NCBI RefSeq assembly: GCF_018729255.1
Contig: NZ_CP076060.1
Coordinates: 186,001 to 250,000 of the forward strand
Source of the DNA: Cupriavidus sp. EM10
GTDB lineage: Bacteria; Pseudomonadota; Gammaproteobacteria; Burkholderiales; Burkholderiaceae
Length of the DNA stretch: 64,000 nt
Reading direction: 5' to 3'
Shown in pieces: positions 32,437 to 42,641 of this stretch. Each line of letters opens with the position of its first letter. Positions within the stretch are counted from its first letter, which is position 1. Under the pieces are notes generated by a model that saw only the letters and a list, made by a program, of their open reading frames with translations, did not search any database and was not told the DNA's origin. The position numbers and the translations under genes are program-made.

Positions 32437-33126
32437 ATGAAGCTCGTCATCGGCAACAAGAACTATTCGTCCTGGTCCCTGCGCCCCTGGCTGCTGCTGC
32501 GCCACGCCGGCATCGACTTCGAGGAAATTCCGCTGCGCCTGTTCACGAAGGAATTCGGCGCCGAGATTGCCCGCTATTCGCCGGCCGGCAAGGTGCCCGC
32601 GCTGATCGACGGCGACGTGACCGTGTGGGATTCGCTGTCGATCTCGGAATACGTGGCCGAGCGGTTCCCCGAGAAAAAGCTCTGGCCGGCCGACGTGGCC
32701 GCGCGCGCCACGGCGCGTTCGGTCTGCGCGGAGATGCATTCGGGCTTTGGCAACCTGCGCAGCCAGATGCCGATGAACGCCACCGCCGTGCTGCCGGGCC
32801 TGGGCTGGAACGTGGCCGTCCAGCAGGATGTGGACCGCATTGCCGCGATCTGGACCGACCTGCGCACGCGCTACGGCGCGGGCGGCCCGTTCCTGTTTGG
32901 CGAATTTACGATCGCCGACGCGTTCTACGCGCCAGTGGTCAGCCGCTTTGCCACCTATGGCGTGCATCTGCCCGAGGCCGCCAAGACCTACGCCGATTTC
33001 ATCCTGGCCTTGCCGGCCATGCAGGAATGGGTGGCGGGCGCCCGCGAGGAGCGCGACTTCGTGCCGGCCGACGAACCGTATCGCACGCAGCCTGAGCGGG
33101 CCGACGCGATCATCGTCACGGGCTGA
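32437..33126 (+). CDS. glutathione S-transferase family protein
   Basis: A 229-residue GST: thioredoxin-like N-terminal domain with NYSSWSLRPWLLL (probable active-site Ser), KVPALIDGD cis-Pro loop and DSLSISEYV, then an all-helical C-terminal domain containing FGEFTIADAFYAPV. The start follows AAGGAA. The stop is 2 bp before cca, implying coupling. The substrate is unknown. Confidence 0.9.
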   Translation: MKLVIGNKNYSSWSLRPWLLLRHAGIDFEEIPLRLFTKEFGAEIARYSPAGKVPALIDGDVTVWDSLSISEYVAERFPEKKLWPADVAARATARSVCAEMHSGFGNLRSQMPMNATAVLPGLGWNVAVQQDVDRIAAIWTDLRTRYGAGGPFLFGEFTIADAFYAPVVSRFATYGVHLPEAAKTYADFILALPAMQEWVAGAREERDFVPADEPYRTQPERADAIIVTG

Positions 33127-33128
33127 TC

Positions 33129-34370
33129 ATGCAGGTGTACGCCGTCGGCGGGGCCATCCGCGACCAGTTGCTGGGCAAGCCAAGCCAGGATCGTGATTAC
33201 GTGGTGGTTGGCGCCACGCCCGAGCAGATGGAGGCCGCCGGCTACAAGCCGGTGGGCAAGGATTTTCCGGTGTTCCTCCATCCGCAGACCAAGGCCGAGT
33301 ACGCGCTGGCGCGCACCGAGCGCAAGACCGCCGTCGGCTACAAGGGGTTTGCGTTCTATACCGGCCCCGACGTCACGCTGGAAGACGACCTGGTGCGCCG
33401 CGACCTGACCGTCAACGCGATGGCGCAGGCCGTGGACGACGACGACAACCTGGTTGGCCCGATCATCGACCCGTACGGCGGCCGGCAGGACCTGCAGGCG
33501 CGGTTGTTCCGCCATGTGTCCGATGCGTTTGCCGAAGACCCGGTGCGCATCTTGCGCGCGGCGCGCTTTGCGGCGCGCTTCCACGACTTCTCGGTGGCGC
33601 CGGAAACGGTGGCGCTGATGCGCCGGATGGTGGAGATGGGCGAGGTCGACGCCCTGGTGCCCGAGCGCGTCTGGCAGGAACTGGCACGCGGACTGATGGA
33701 GGCCCGGCCGTCGCGCATGTTCGACGTGCTGCGCGAATGCGGCGCGCTGGCGCGGCTGCTGCCGGAACTGGACCGGCTATGGGGCGTGCCGCAACGCGCC
33801 GACTATCATCCCGAGGTGGATACCGGCGTGCACGTGATGATGGTGGTCGACTACGCCGCCGACCGTGGCTTTTCGCTGCCGGTGCGCTTTGCCGCGCTGA
33901 CGCACGACCTGGGCAAGGGCACCACGCCGCAAGACGTGTTGCCGCGCCATATCGGCCACGAGCAACGCAGCGTGGATTTGCTGGAGGCGGTCTGCAAGCG
34001 GCTGCGGGTGCCGAACGATTGCCGCGAACTGGGCTTGGTGGTGGCGCGCGAGCACGGCAATATCCACCGATCGAACGAGTTCGGCGCGGCCGCGCTGACG
34101 CGGCTGGTGGAGCGCTGCGATGCGCTGCGCAAGCCGGACCGGTTCGCCGAAGCCCTGCAGGCCTGCGAGGCCGATGCCCGTGGCCGGCTGGGATTCGAGG
34201 ATCGGGACTATCCGCAGACCGCGCGCCTGCTGGCGGCCCGGGAGGCGGCGGCATCGGTCGATGCCGGGGCGATCGCGAAAGCGTGCGCGGACCGGGTGGA
34301 CCTGATCAAGGACAAGGTGCACAAGGCGCGCGTGGCGGCGGTGGCGGAGAAGCTGGGGCTGGCGGAATAG
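33129..34370 (+). CDS. cca: multifunctional CCA-adding tRNA nucleotidyltransferase
   Basis: Adds or repairs the 3' CCA of tRNAs. The 413-residue protein has the nucleotidyltransferase head (VYAVGGAIRDQLLG, DRDYVVVGATPEQM), RRDLTVNAMA, the EDPVRILRAARFAARF neck, and a C-terminal HD phosphohydrolase domain with LTHDLGKGTTP. This is the long E. coli-type enzyme with phosphatase and 2',3'-cyclic phosphodiesterase activity. Confidence 0.96.
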   Translation: MQVYAVGGAIRDQLLGKPSQDRDYVVVGATPEQMEAAGYKPVGKDFPVFLHPQTKAEYALARTERKTAVGYKGFAFYTGPDVTLEDDLVRRDLTVNAMAQAVDDDDNLVGPIIDPYGGRQDLQARLFRHVSDAFAEDPVRILRAARFAARFHDFSVAPETVALMRRMVEMGEVDALVPERVWQELARGLMEARPSRMFDVLRECGALARLLPELDRLWGVPQRADYHPEVDTGVHVMMVVDYAADRGFSLPVRFAALTHDLGKGTTPQDVLPRHIGHEQRSVDLLEAVCKRLRVPNDCRELGLVVAREHGNIHRSNEFGAAALTRLVERCDALRKPDRFAEALQACEADARGRLGFEDRDYPQTARLLAAREAAASVDAGAIAKACADRVDLIKDKVHKARVAAVAEKLGLAE

Positions 34371-34376
34371 GGCAGG

Positions 34377-34504
34377 CCTGCCCTCACCCCCGGCCCCTCT
34401 CCCGCGAGGCGGGAGAGGGGAGCAAACCAGTGGCGCTTTCTTTGAATCTTTCCCTCGGTTTTCTCCCCTCTCCCGCGAGCGGGAGAGGGGCGGGGAGAGG
34501 GCCC
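34377..34504. repeat. composite REP/BIME-like element
   Basis: Two units face each other as at 22440-22561: CTGCCCTCACCCCCGGCC plus core CCCCTCTCCCGC / GCGGGAGAGGGG, a 45-base spacer, then a second core with a decayed outer arm (GGGGAGAGGGCC). Located between convergent cca and DUF2905 genes. Confidence 0.87.
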
Positions 34505-34517
34505 GGCGCCGCAACCG

Positions 34518-34712
34518 CTACAGGATCTTCCCGATCACCAGCGCCACCAGCGACAGCAGAATCGTCGACGCAAATGGCAGCACATACTCCTTGCCGAACA
34601 GCCGAAAGCGCACGTCGCCCGGCAGGCGTCCCAGGCCGATTTTCTGCAGCCACGGCAGCGACGCCGAAAGCACGATCACGCACAGGAAGATGGTGAAGGT
34701 CCAACGCAGCAT
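34518..34712 (-). CDS. DUF2905 small membrane protein
   Basis: A 64-residue protein with two hydrophobic helices (about 3-22 and 46-63) around a conserved basic middle, IGRLPGDVRF-like (here KIGLGRLPGDVRFRLFG), the signature of DUF2905. Function unknown. It starts 20 bp after the methyltransferase stop and is probably co-transcribed with it. Confidence 0.88.
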   Translation of the reverse strand: MLRWTFTIFLCVIVLSASLPWLQKIGLGRLPGDVRFRLFGKEYVLPFASTILLSLVALVIGKIL

Positions 34713-34732
34713 GATGGTGGCCCGGTGATCGA

Positions 34733-35911
34733 TCAGAGTGCGTAGCTGCGGTCGCCTCGGGCGAATCCGGCCAGCGGCAGCGCGTCGTCGAGGTCGCGCG
34801 TCAGGGCGATGACCTTGAACAGCTCGCCCATTTCGGCCTCGCTGAGCAGTTTCTGCACGGCGTTGGCCTGCGGCAGGAAGCTGCGCGCGTCGGCCGGGTC
34901 CAGCGACATCATCAGCTCGGTAATGCCCGCGTTCATCAGGAAGCGCGCCTGCGACGCAAAGCCTGCCACCGTGAGCCCCGCGTCCACCGCGGCCTCGGCG
35001 ATGCCGCTGAAGTTCACGTGGGCCGTGATGTCCTGAAGGCCCGGGTACAGAAACGGGTCCGGATGCGAGTGATGGCGGTAGTGGCACATCAGCGTGCCGC
35101 CCACGCGCTGCGCGTGGTAGTACTCCGCGGCCGGAAAGCCATAGTCGATGAAAAACGCCGCGCCGCGTCGGAGCAGGGCGCCCACCGCGCGTGTGAACCC
35201 TTCGCCCTCGGCATGGGTTTCGGTGACCATGTCGTGCTCGCCGGGAACCTCGTGGAGCTGCGCCGGCACGGCAGCGGCGTCCAGCCGCCGGTCTTCATAG
35301 GCAAACGTATCGCCCTGGCGCACCACGCCGCGCTCGTGCCATCGGCCGCCGATGCGGGCGAAGAGGCGCACCGGCATGGCGTCGAGCACCTCGTTGCCGA
35401 CGATGATGCCCTCGAAGCTGTCGGGCAGGGCATCCAGCCATTGCACGCGGCCGGCCAGATGCGGGGCGCGCTGCGCCAGCGTGTCCTGCTGGCGCGTGCG
35501 CAGTTCGCCGGACAGTTCGACGATGCTGTACGAATCGGGCAGGGCGCCTTCCGATTCCAGCGCCAGCAGCAGGTCGGCGGCCAGCCGGCCGGTGCCCGCG
35601 CCGAATTCCATCACGCGTGGCAGGGACATCCCGATCAGCGGCGCGAACTGGCGGGCCAGCGTGCGGGCGAAGAACGGGGTCAGTTCGGGGGCCGTGATGA
35701 AGTCGCTGCCGTCGTCGGCGCCGCGCCCGAACTTGGCCGCGCCGCCGCTGTAATAGCCCAGGCGGGGCGCGTAGAGCGCCAGCGACATGTAGCGGTCGAA
35801 GCCGATCCAGCCGCCGGACGCCGCAATGGCGTCGCCGATGACAGTGGCAAGGGTCTTGGACGCGTCGAGCGCATCGGCGGAGGGAAGGGGTAGACTAGCG
35901 ACTTTCTGCAT
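34733..35911 (-). CDS. MidA/NDUFAF7-family SAM-dependent methyltransferase
   Basis: Class I methyltransferase of the DUF185 family, 392 aa. Mitochondrial homologues dimethylate an arginine of complex I subunit NDUFS2; the bacterial target is not established. Seen here: PRLGYYSGGAAKFGRGADDGSDF-type N-terminal region, SAM motif MEFGAGTGRLAADLL and the VGNEVLDAMPVRLF signature. The start codon is 16 bp from the divergent SDR gene, so the two promoters must overlap coding sequence. Confidence 0.88.
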   Translation of the reverse strand: MQKVASLPLPSADALDASKTLATVIGDAIAASGGWIGFDRYMSLALYAPRLGYYSGGAAKFGRGADDGSDFITAPELTPFFARTLARQFAPLIGMSLPRVMEFGAGTGRLAADLLLALESEGALPDSYSIVELSGELRTRQQDTLAQRAPHLAGRVQWLDALPDSFEGIIVGNEVLDAMPVRLFARIGGRWHERGVVRQGDTFAYEDRRLDAAAVPAQLHEVPGEHDMVTETHAEGEGFTRAVGALLRRGAAFFIDYGFPAAEYYHAQRVGGTLMCHYRHHSHPDPFLYPGLQDITAHVNFSGIAEAAVDAGLTVAGFASQARFLMNAGITELMMSLDPADARSFLPQANAVQKLLSEAEMGELFKVIALTRDLDDALPLAGFARGDRSYAL

Positions 35912-35927
35912 ACCGCGAATTGTAGCA

Positions 35928-36737
35928 ATGCCAGATTCGAATTCTCAGGGCGCCGCCGGCGTCCAATCGCGCGGCGTGGCGCTGGTGACCGGCGCGGCGC
36001 GCCGGCTGGGCCGCGCCATCGCGCTGGAACTTGCCGCGCAGGGTTGGGACGTGGCCGTCCACTGCAACCGCTCGCGCGACGAAGCCGAGGCGCTGGCCAC
36101 GCAGATCCGTGGACTGGGCCGCCGGGCCGCCGTACTCCAGGCCGACCTGTCCGACGAAGCCGCCACGGGCAAGTTGGTGGCCGCCTGCGTCGATGCGCTG
36201 GGCGCGCCGACCTGCCTGGTCAACAACGCCTCGCTGTTCCAGTACGACGTGGCCACGAGCTTCTCGTACGGATCGCTCGATACCCACATGCGCACGAACG
36301 TGGCGGCCCCGCTGCTGCTGGCGCGTGAGATGCACAAGGCGCTCGGCGCCGACGGCAACGAAACCGAACAGCGTGGCGTGGTGATCAACCTGCTGGACCA
36401 GAAGCTCAACAACCTGAATCCCGATTTCCTGTCGTACACGCTGTCAAAGGCCGCGCTGCAGACTGCCACGGTGCAGCTGGCGCAGGCACTGGCCCCGCGC
36501 CTGCGCGTGGTGGGCGTGGCGCCGGGCATCACGCTGGTGTCGGGCGACCAGTCCGATCCGGGCTTCGTGCGCGCCCACGGCATGACGCCGCTGGGCAAGT
36601 CGAGCACGCCGGACGATATCGCCCAGGCCGTGGCCTACCTGGCCGTGGCCCGCGCCGTCACCGGCTCCACGCTGTACGTCGACGGGGGCCAGCACCTGAT
36701 GCCGCTGGCCCGCGACGTGATGTTCCTGACTGAATAA
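35928..36737 (+). CDS. SDR oxidoreductase, pteridine-reductase (FolM/PTR1)-like
   Basis: A 269-residue short-chain dehydrogenase with cofactor loop VTGAARRLGRAIA; the HCNRSRDEA segment after strand 2 suits NADPH. The usual catalytic Ser is replaced by Asp (NLLDQKLNN), followed by Tyr and Lys in SYTLSKAAL. Asp-Tyr-Lys is the arrangement of PTR1 and FolM, which reduce dihydropterins. Location directly before folB supports a folate or pterin role. The start MPDSNS was chosen over a longer frame that runs into the neighbour. Confidence 0.85.
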   Translation: MPDSNSQGAAGVQSRGVALVTGAARRLGRAIALELAAQGWDVAVHCNRSRDEAEALATQIRGLGRRAAVLQADLSDEAATGKLVAACVDALGAPTCLVNNASLFQYDVATSFSYGSLDTHMRTNVAAPLLLAREMHKALGADGNETEQRGVVINLLDQKLNNLNPDFLSYTLSKAALQTATVQLAQALAPRLRVVGVAPGITLVSGDQSDPGFVRAHGMTPLGKSSTPDDIAQAVAYLAVARAVTGSTLYVDGGQHLMPLARDVMFLTE

Positions 36738-36760
36738 GCCGCACCTTGATTGACCCTGCC

Positions 36761-37158
36761 ATGACCTTTGCCGCCCTTTCCCATCCCAGCCTGCAAGACT
36801 GCCGTCGCATGTTCCTGCGCAACTACGAAGTGCAGATCAACATCGGCGTGCACGAATTCGAGAAAAGGGCGAACAGCGCGTGCTGGTGAACATCGACCTG
36901 TTCGTGTCGCTGGCCGAGACCACCCCGCAGGCCGACCGGCTGGAGGAAGTGGTCGACTACGACTTCATGCGCAACACCGTGGCGGCACGCATGGCCCAGG
37001 GCCATATCCACCTGCAGGAAACGCTGTGCGACGACGTGGCGCGCGCCATGCTTCAGCACCCCAAGGTGCGCGCGGTGCGTGTGTCGACCGAAAAGCCCGA
37101 TGTCTACCCGGATTGCGATTCGGTTGGCGTCGAGGTGTTCCACATCAAGCAGGGCTGA
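36761..37158 (+). pseudogene. folB: dihydroneopterin aldolase, interrupted by a 1-base frameshift
   Basis: Folate-pathway aldolase converting dihydroneopterin to HMP-dihydropterin. The first 36 codons (MFLRNYEVQINIGVHEFEK) read normally, then the frame hits a stop at 36887-36889. The remaining protein ([17 protein letters not shown] ... FHIKQG) continues in the -1 frame. The break is in the run GAGAAAAGGG (36860-36869); one extra A or G restores a full-length 132-residue FolB. Because the gene is normally needed for folate synthesis and three other genes here show the same lesion, a sequencing error is more likely than a true pseudogene. Confidence 0.85.
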
Positions 37159-37291
37159 CGCCGGCCGGGGCGACTCGGGACGCACACAGCGCGGGACAGG
37201 TAGGTCCAGTAGAATATCGCCCCGTCAATTCCGGCATTTCCATCGGGGATGCGGCCATTATTCAGCGCCCGCCCCGTTACAGGTACGTCTT

Positions 37292-38239
37292 ATGAGTCAC
37301 TCGGCTAACTTCTATCGGCTGGAAACCCGTCTGCAGTCGCAGACTGGCAAGGCCATCGGCGACTTCGGCATGATCGAGGACGGCGACACCGTCATGGTCT
37401 GCATGAGTGGCGGCAAGGACTCGTACACGATGCTGTCGGTCCTGATGGCGCTGCAGAAGCGCGCGCCGATCCAGTTCAAGCTGATCGCGATGAACCTGGA
37501 CCAGAAGCAGCCCGGCTTTCCCGAGCACATCCTGCCCGAGTACCTGAAATCGACGGGCGTGGAATATGTGATCGTCGAGGCAGACACGTACTCGATCGTC
37601 AAGGAGAAGGTGCCCGAGGGGAAGACGACGTGCTCGCTGTGCTCGCGCCTGCGCCGTGGCGTGATCTACCGCACCGCCAAGGAACTGGGCGCCAACAAGA
37701 TCGCGCTGGGCCACCACCGCGACGACATCGTCAACACGTTCTTCCTGAACATGTTTTTCGGCGGCAAGATGAAGGCGATGCCGCCCAAGCTGGCCACCGA
37801 CGACGGCCAGCACATCGTGATTCGTCCATTGGCGTACTGCGCGGAAAAAGACATTGCGTCGTACGCGCGCGCCATGGAATTCCCGATCATCCCGTGCAAT
37901 TTGTGCGGATCCCAGGAAAATCTGCAGCGCAAGAAGGTGAGCGAGATGGTGCAGCAGTGGGAGCGCGAGCACCCGGGCCGCATCGACAATATCTTCTCGG
38001 CGCTGCGCAACGTGGTGCCGTCGCACCTGGCCGATACCGAACTGTTCCCGTTCACCGGGCTGGCCACCGGCCTGGCCAAGGTCGACGAGGCATCGCTGTT
38101 TGGCGAGACCACCTTCAGCCAGCAGGCGCTGCAGTTCACCGGCAACGTCGAGCCTAACCGCATGGAATTCGTGCGCTTCGACAAGATCCAGAAGGCGGCC
38201 GAGCCGGCTTCGGCACCGTTGGGCCAGCCGGCGGCCTGA
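37292..38239 (+). CDS. ttcA: tRNA 2-thiocytidine(32) synthetase
   Basis: Iron-sulfur enzyme that thiolates C32 of several tRNAs. The 315-residue protein has the PP-loop SGGKDS (39-44), CSLC near residue 116 and CNLC near 203 (cluster cysteines), and [20 protein letters not shown] possible TAGAAT -10 box lies 77 bases upstream (37210-37215). Confidence 0.95.
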   Translation: MSHSANFYRLETRLQSQTGKAIGDFGMIEDGDTVMVCMSGGKDSYTMLSVLMALQKRAPIQFKLIAMNLDQKQPGFPEHILPEYLKSTGVEYVIVEADTYSIVKEKVPEGKTTCSLCSRLRRGVIYRTAKELGANKIALGHHRDDIVNTFFLNMFFGGKMKAMPPKLATDDGQHIVIRPLAYCAEKDIASYARAMEFPIIPCNLCGSQENLQRKKVSEMVQQWEREHPGRIDNIFSALRNVVPSHLADTELFPFTGLATGLAKVDEASLFGETTFSQQALQFTGNVEPNRMEFVRFDKIQKAAEPASAPLGQPAA

Positions 38240-38270
38240 TTTGCGCCGCCTTCGTGCCGGCTGCCCATAC

Positions 38271-38303
38271 AAAAATGCCCCGAGGCTGCGCGGGGCATTG
38301 TCT
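38271..38303. terminator. bidirectional terminator between ttcA and a convergent lipoprotein gene
   Basis: A 9-bp stem AATGCCCCG / CGGGGCATT with an 8-base loop, with an A-run on the left side that serves as T-run for the minus strand. Confidence 0.7.
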
Positions 38304-38324
38304 TCGTGAGTCGGGTGTCCAGGC

Positions 38325-39254
38325 TTACCTGGCCGCGTGCGGCGAACCGTTGCCTTCGGCCATCAGCGCCCGCGTATCGTTGATCCAGCCGTCGAAGCGC
38401 TTCACGGCGTGGGCTTTTTGCTCGGGCGTGGTCATGTTGGCGATCGCGACGGTCAGGTCGACGCCGGCCGAGGTGCTGCGCTGCTCGGCGCTGCCGGGCC
38501 GCTGCCAGTCGTCGGCGTACTTGCGCAGCATGGCCTCCGCCTGCGGCTTGGGCGGGCGGGTGGTCGAGATCTCGCGGGCCAGGGCCACCCATTCCTGCTG
38601 GCGCTTGACGCGCTCGGTGTAGCGCGCGTCGGCGCTCTGCATATAGGGCCCCATCGCGTCGCGAATGGCCTTTTCCTGATCGCTGGAGAACGACCCGTAG
38701 ATCAGCTTGGCGTAGCTCATGATCTTGTCGTAGCGGGCGTCGATACGCGCGCCGGGGTCTGATTTCAGGAATTCCTTGCGGTATTTGGCATTGCTTTCGG
38801 CAAATTTGGCCTCCATCCGCTGGATCTGCTCGGGAGTGAGCGTCAGCATCAGGTCGGCCAGATCCGGCACCGCATTGTCGAAGGCCTGCCGGCCCAGGCG
38901 CTGGGAATCCTGCTGGACCTGCCGCACCATGGCCGTGTTGACCTCGCCCCCGACTTCGCCCCGTACGCGGGTCAGCACCGTGGCGATCTCGGGCAACTGG
39001 GCGCGCCGGTGCCAGGCAAAGAAGCGGGCGATGGCTTCCTTGGTGGGCGGTTCCTGGGCGTCCGAAACGTCCACATAGCGGTCCACCCACCAGTAGGCCA
39101 GGCGGTCGCCCTGTTGGTAGCCCAGTTTCATGGCGTTGCATCCAGCCAACGCCAGGATCATGGTAAATGCTGCAAACCATGCAAAAACGCCGCGTGACCA
39201 AATGTGAACAACGGTAACGCCAGGTGATCGACCCGATGCCGTACAGGTCCGCAT
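38325..39254 (-). CDS. DUF6279-type lipoprotein
   Basis: Predicted outer- or inner-membrane lipoprotein, 309 aa. A hydrophobic stretch (about residues 20-36, FAWFAAFTMILALAGC) ends in a lipobox whose Cys would be acylated. The mature part is helical and charged, with repeated Arg/Gln-rich heptads (FAWHRRAQLPEI, KRQQEWVALAREI). Function unknown. The start is uncertain: this ATG gives a long n-region, while an internal ATG at TMILALAGC gives too short a signal. Confidence 0.75.
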   Translation of the reverse strand: MRTCTASGRSPGVTVVHIWSRGVFAWFAAFTMILALAGCNAMKLGYQQGDRLAYWWVDRYVDVSDAQEPPTKEAIARFFAWHRRAQLPEIATVLTRVRGEVGGEVNTAMVRQVQQDSQRLGRQAFDNAVPDLADLMLTLTPEQIQRMEAKFAESNAKYRKEFLKSDPGARIDARYDKIMSYAKLIYGSFSSDQEKAIRDAMGPYMQSADARYTERVKRQQEWVALAREISTTRPPKPQAEAMLRKYADDWQRPGSAEQRSTSAGVDLTVAIANMTTPEQKAHAVKRFDGWINDTRALMAEGNGSPHAAR

Positions 39255-39262
39255 GCTAGAAT
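39254..39262 (+). promoter_or_regulatory. possible extended -10 promoter of glmU
   Basis: TGCTAGAAT (39254-39262) matches an extended -10 element (TGn plus TAGAAT) with no clear -35, about 136 bp before glmU. Confidence 0.35.
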
Positions 39263-39397
39263 CGGCGCGCATGTTTCCGGGGCCGGCAAATCGCCCGCCA
39301 GCCCAGTCGTGGCAACGGTTCAGCCACATCGGCCACACTGCTCCCAGACTCGGATTCTTCAGCTTTTTCTCAGACACACTCACTTAGGGACCTCCTT

Positions 39398-40761
39398 GTG
39401 AATATCGTCATTCTTGCCGCGGGCATGGGCAAGCGCATGAACTCCGCGCTGCCCAAGGTGCTGCACCCGGTCGCCGGCCAACCCATGCTCGCCCACGTGC
39501 TCGATACGGCTCGTACGCTGTCGCCGTCCCGGCTGGTCGTCGTGGTCGGCCACGGCGCCGAGCATGTGCGCCAGGCGGTGGCCGCCGACGATGTCGCCTT
39601 TGCCGAGCAGGCGCAACAGCTGGGCACCGGCCACGCCGTCATGCAGGCCTTGCCGCTGCTCGATGACGCCCAGCCCACGCTGGTGCTCTACGGCGACGTG
39701 CCGCTGACGTCGGCCGCCACGCTCCAGCACCTGGTGCAGGCCGCCGGCCGCGAACGCCTGGGCGTGCTGACCGTCGAAATGCCCGATCCCACCGGCTATG
39801 GCCGTATTGTGCGCGATGCCGCGGGCAATATCGTCCGCATCGTCGAACAGAAGGATGCCAGCGACGAAGAACGCGCCATCCGCGAGATCAACACCGGCAT
39901 CATCGTCTGCCCGACCGGCCACCTGCGCCGCTGGCTGTCCACACTGCGCAACGACAACGCGCAAGGCGAGTACTACCTGACCGACACCATCGAACGCGCC
40001 GCCAACGACGGCGTGGAAATCGTGTCGTCCCAGCCGGCCGCGCTGTGGGAGACGCTGGGCGTCAACAGCAAGGTCCAACTGGCCGAGATCGAGCGCATTC
40101 ACCAGCGCAACATCGCCCAACGCCTGCTTGAAGCGGGCGTTACGCTGCTGGATCCGGCGCGCATCGACGTGCGTGGCCAGCTCACCTGCGGGCGCGACGT
40201 GACCATCGACGTGGGCTGCGTGTTCGAAGGCCGCGTGCACCTTGAAGATGGCGTGCACATCGGTGCGCACTGCGTGATCCGCAACACCGTCGTCGGCGCC
40301 GGTGCACGCGTGCAACCGTTCTGCCATTTCGAGGAAGCAAAGATCGGGCCGGATGGCCGGATCGGCCCGTATGCGCGTCTGCGCCCGGGCACCGAGCTGG
40401 GCCAGGATGTCCATATCGGCAATTTCGTCGAGATCAAGAACAGCCAGATCGCCGACCACAGCAAGGCCAACCACCTGGCCTACGTGGGCGACACCACGGT
40501 GGGCCAGCGTGTCAATATTGGCGCGGGTACGATTACCTGCAACTACGACGGCGTGAACAAGCATCGCACCGTGATCGAGGACGATGTCTTCATCGGGTCC
40601 GATACGCAGCTGGTGGCGCCAGTCACCGTGCGGCGCGGCGCCACCATTGGCGCTGGCACCACGTTGACGAAGGAAGCGCCGGCCGACAAGCTGACGCTGT
40701 CGCGCGCAAAACAGATGACGATCGACGCCTGGCAGCGTCCGGTCAAGCAACCGAAAAATAA
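39398..40761 (+). CDS. glmU: bifunctional GlcN-1-P acetyltransferase / UDP-GlcNAc pyrophosphorylase, stop lost by 1-base deletion
   Basis: Makes UDP-GlcNAc for peptidoglycan and lipid A. N-terminal pyrophosphorylase ([20 protein letters not shown]) and C-terminal left-handed beta-helix acetyltransferase ([20 protein letters not shown]) are complete. As read, the frame passes the expected end (QRPVKQPKN) and runs 134 codons into glmS in the wrong frame. Adding one A to the run CCGAAAAATAAA (40754-40758) yields PKK followed by TAA at 40759, giving 454 aa, the normal length. The end given here is the corrected one. Confidence 0.93.
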
Positions 40762-40773
40762 AGGGGTTCAGCT

Positions 40774-42612
40774 ATGTGTGGCATCGTCGGCGCGGTCTCG
40801 CACCGCAATATCGTTCCCGTCCTGGTCGAAGGGCTGCGACGCCTTGAATATCGTGGCTACGACTCCTGCGGCGTGGCCGTGGTGCGCGACGCGATCCTGG
40901 AGCGTGCGCGTACCGTGTCGCGCGTGGCCGAGCTGGACGCCCAGACGCAGTCGTCGGGCCTGGGTGGCCAGCTGGGCATCGCCCACACGCGCTGGGCCAC
41001 GCACGGCAAGCCCGACACCGTCAACGCCCACCCGCATTTCTCGGACGAGACCATTGCGCTGGTGCACAACGGCATCATCGAGAACTACGAGCCGCTGCGC
41101 GACGAATTGCGCGCAGTGGGCTACGGTTTCGAGTCGCAGACCGATACCGAAGTGGTGGCTCACCTGATCCACCAGGCGTACACGTATCCCAGCAGCGCCA
41201 CGCGCGGCGACCTGTTCGGCTCGGTACGCGTGGTGACCAAGCGCCTGCACGGCGCCTACGCGATCGCCGTGGTGGCCAAGGACCAGCCCGACGTGGTGGT
41301 GGGCGCGCGCGCCGGCTCGCCGCTGGTGGTGGCACTGGGCAACGATGAGACTTTCCTGGCATCGGACGCGCTGGCCGTGGCCGGCACCGCCAACCGCATC
41401 ATCTATCTGGAAGAGGGCGACGTGGTGCAGCTGACGCGCACCGGCGCCACGATCCGCGACGTGCACGACGTGGAGGTGCAGCGCGAGGAGCGCGTGGTGG
41501 AAGCCCATGCCGCCGCCGTGGAACTGGGCCCGTTCCGCCACTTCATGCAGAAGGAAATCTTCGAGCAGCCGCGCGCGCTGGGCGACACGCTGGAAGGCAT
41601 CGCCGCCATCACGCCGGAGCTGTTCGGCGACAACGCCGCGCAGGTGTTTGCCGATATCGACAGCATCCTGATCCTGGCCTGCGGCACCAGCTACTACTCG
41701 GGCTGCACGGCCAAGTACTGGCTGGAGTCGGTGGCGAAGATCCCGACCCAGGTGGAAGTGGCCAGCGAATACCGCTACCGCGACACCGTGCCGAACCCGC
41801 GCGCGCTGGTAGTGGTGATCTCGCAATCGGGCGAGACCGCAGATACGATGGCCGCGCTGCGCCACGCGCGCTCGCTGGGCCATACCCATACGCTGGCGGT
41901 CTGCAACGTGGCCACGAGCGCGATGGTGCGCGAGACCGAACTGCGCTTCCTGACGCGCGCCGGCACCGAGATCGGCGTGGCGTCGACCAAGGCGTTCACC
42001 ACGCAGCTGGCCGCGCTGTACATGCTGACACTGGCGCTGGCAAAGGTTCGCGGGCACCTGACCGAGCAGCAGGAAGCCGATGCCCTGACCAACCTGCGCC
42101 ACCTGCCCGCCGCGCTGCATGGCGTGCTGGCGCTGGAGCCGCAGATCATCGCCTGGTCCGAGGACTTCGCCCGCCGCGAAAACGCGCTGTTCCTGGGCCG
42201 TGGCCTGCACTACCCGATCGCCCTGGAAGGCGCGCTCAAGCTCAAGGAAATCTCGTATATCCACGCCGAGGCATACCCGGCCGGCGAACTGAAGCACGGC
42301 CCGCTGGCGCTGGTGACGGAAGCCATGCCGGTGGTGACGGTGGCCCCCAACGACGCACTGCTGGAAAAGCTGAAGTCGAACATCCAGGAAGTGCGCGCTC
42401 GCGGCGGCCGCCTGTATGTGTTTGCCGATTCGGATACGCACATCCAGTCGTCGGACGGCATCCAGGTGATCCGCATGCCCGAGCACTACGGCGCGCTGTC
42501 GCCGATCCTGCACGTGGTGCCGCTGCAACTGCTGGCGTACCACACGGCCTGCGCCCGCGGTACCGACGTGGACAAGCCGCGCAACCTGGCGAAGTCGGTG
42601 ACGGTGGAGTAA
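40774..42612 (+). CDS. glmS: glutamine-fructose-6-phosphate aminotransferase
   Basis: First step of hexosamine synthesis: fructose-6-P plus glutamine to glucosamine-6-P. The 612-residue protein begins MCGIVGAV with the catalytic Cys2 of the N-terminal amidohydrolase, and has two SIS sugar-isomerase domains ([31 protein letters not shown]) and the C-terminal [11 protein letters not shown]. It lies 12 bp after the corrected glmU stop, forming a glmUS operon. Confidence 0.96.
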   Translation: MCGIVGAVSHRNIVPVLVEGLRRLEYRGYDSCGVAVVRDAILERARTVSRVAELDAQTQSSGLGGQLGIAHTRWATHGKPDTVNAHPHFSDETIALVHNGIIENYEPLRDELRAVGYGFESQTDTEVVAHLIHQAYTYPSSATRGDLFGSVRVVTKRLHGAYAIAVVAKDQPDVVVGARAGSPLVVALGNDETFLASDALAVAGTANRIIYLEEGDVVQLTRTGATIRDVHDVEVQREERVVEAHAAAVELGPFRHFMQKEIFEQPRALGDTLEGIAAITPELFGDNAAQVFADIDSILILACGTSYYSGCTAKYWLESVAKIPTQVEVASEYRYRDTVPNPRALVVVISQSGETADTMAALRHARSLGHTHTLAVCNVATSAMVRETELRFLTRAGTEIGVASTKAFTTQLAALYMLTLALAKVRGHLTEQQEADALTNLRHLPAALHGVLALEPQIIAWSEDFARRENALFLGRGLHYPIALEGALKLKEISYIHAEAYPAGELKHGPLALVTEAMPVVTVAPNDALLEKLKSNIQEVRARGGRLYVFADSDTHIQSSDGIQVIRMPEHYGALSPILHVVPLQLLAYHTACARGTDVDKPRNLAKSVTVE

Positions 42613-42641
42613 TCCGCAGGGTCTCCAGCTTTGGGCACGTG

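Noticed and set aside
36860..36870. Programmed -1 frameshift in folB
   Set aside because: No canonical slippery heptamer in frame and no downstream stimulator, and the same one-base lesion recurs in three other genes.
40759..41167. A 589-residue GlmU-GlmS-overlapping fusion protein
   Set aside because: The tail has no family similarity and is glmS read in another frame; one missing A explains it.
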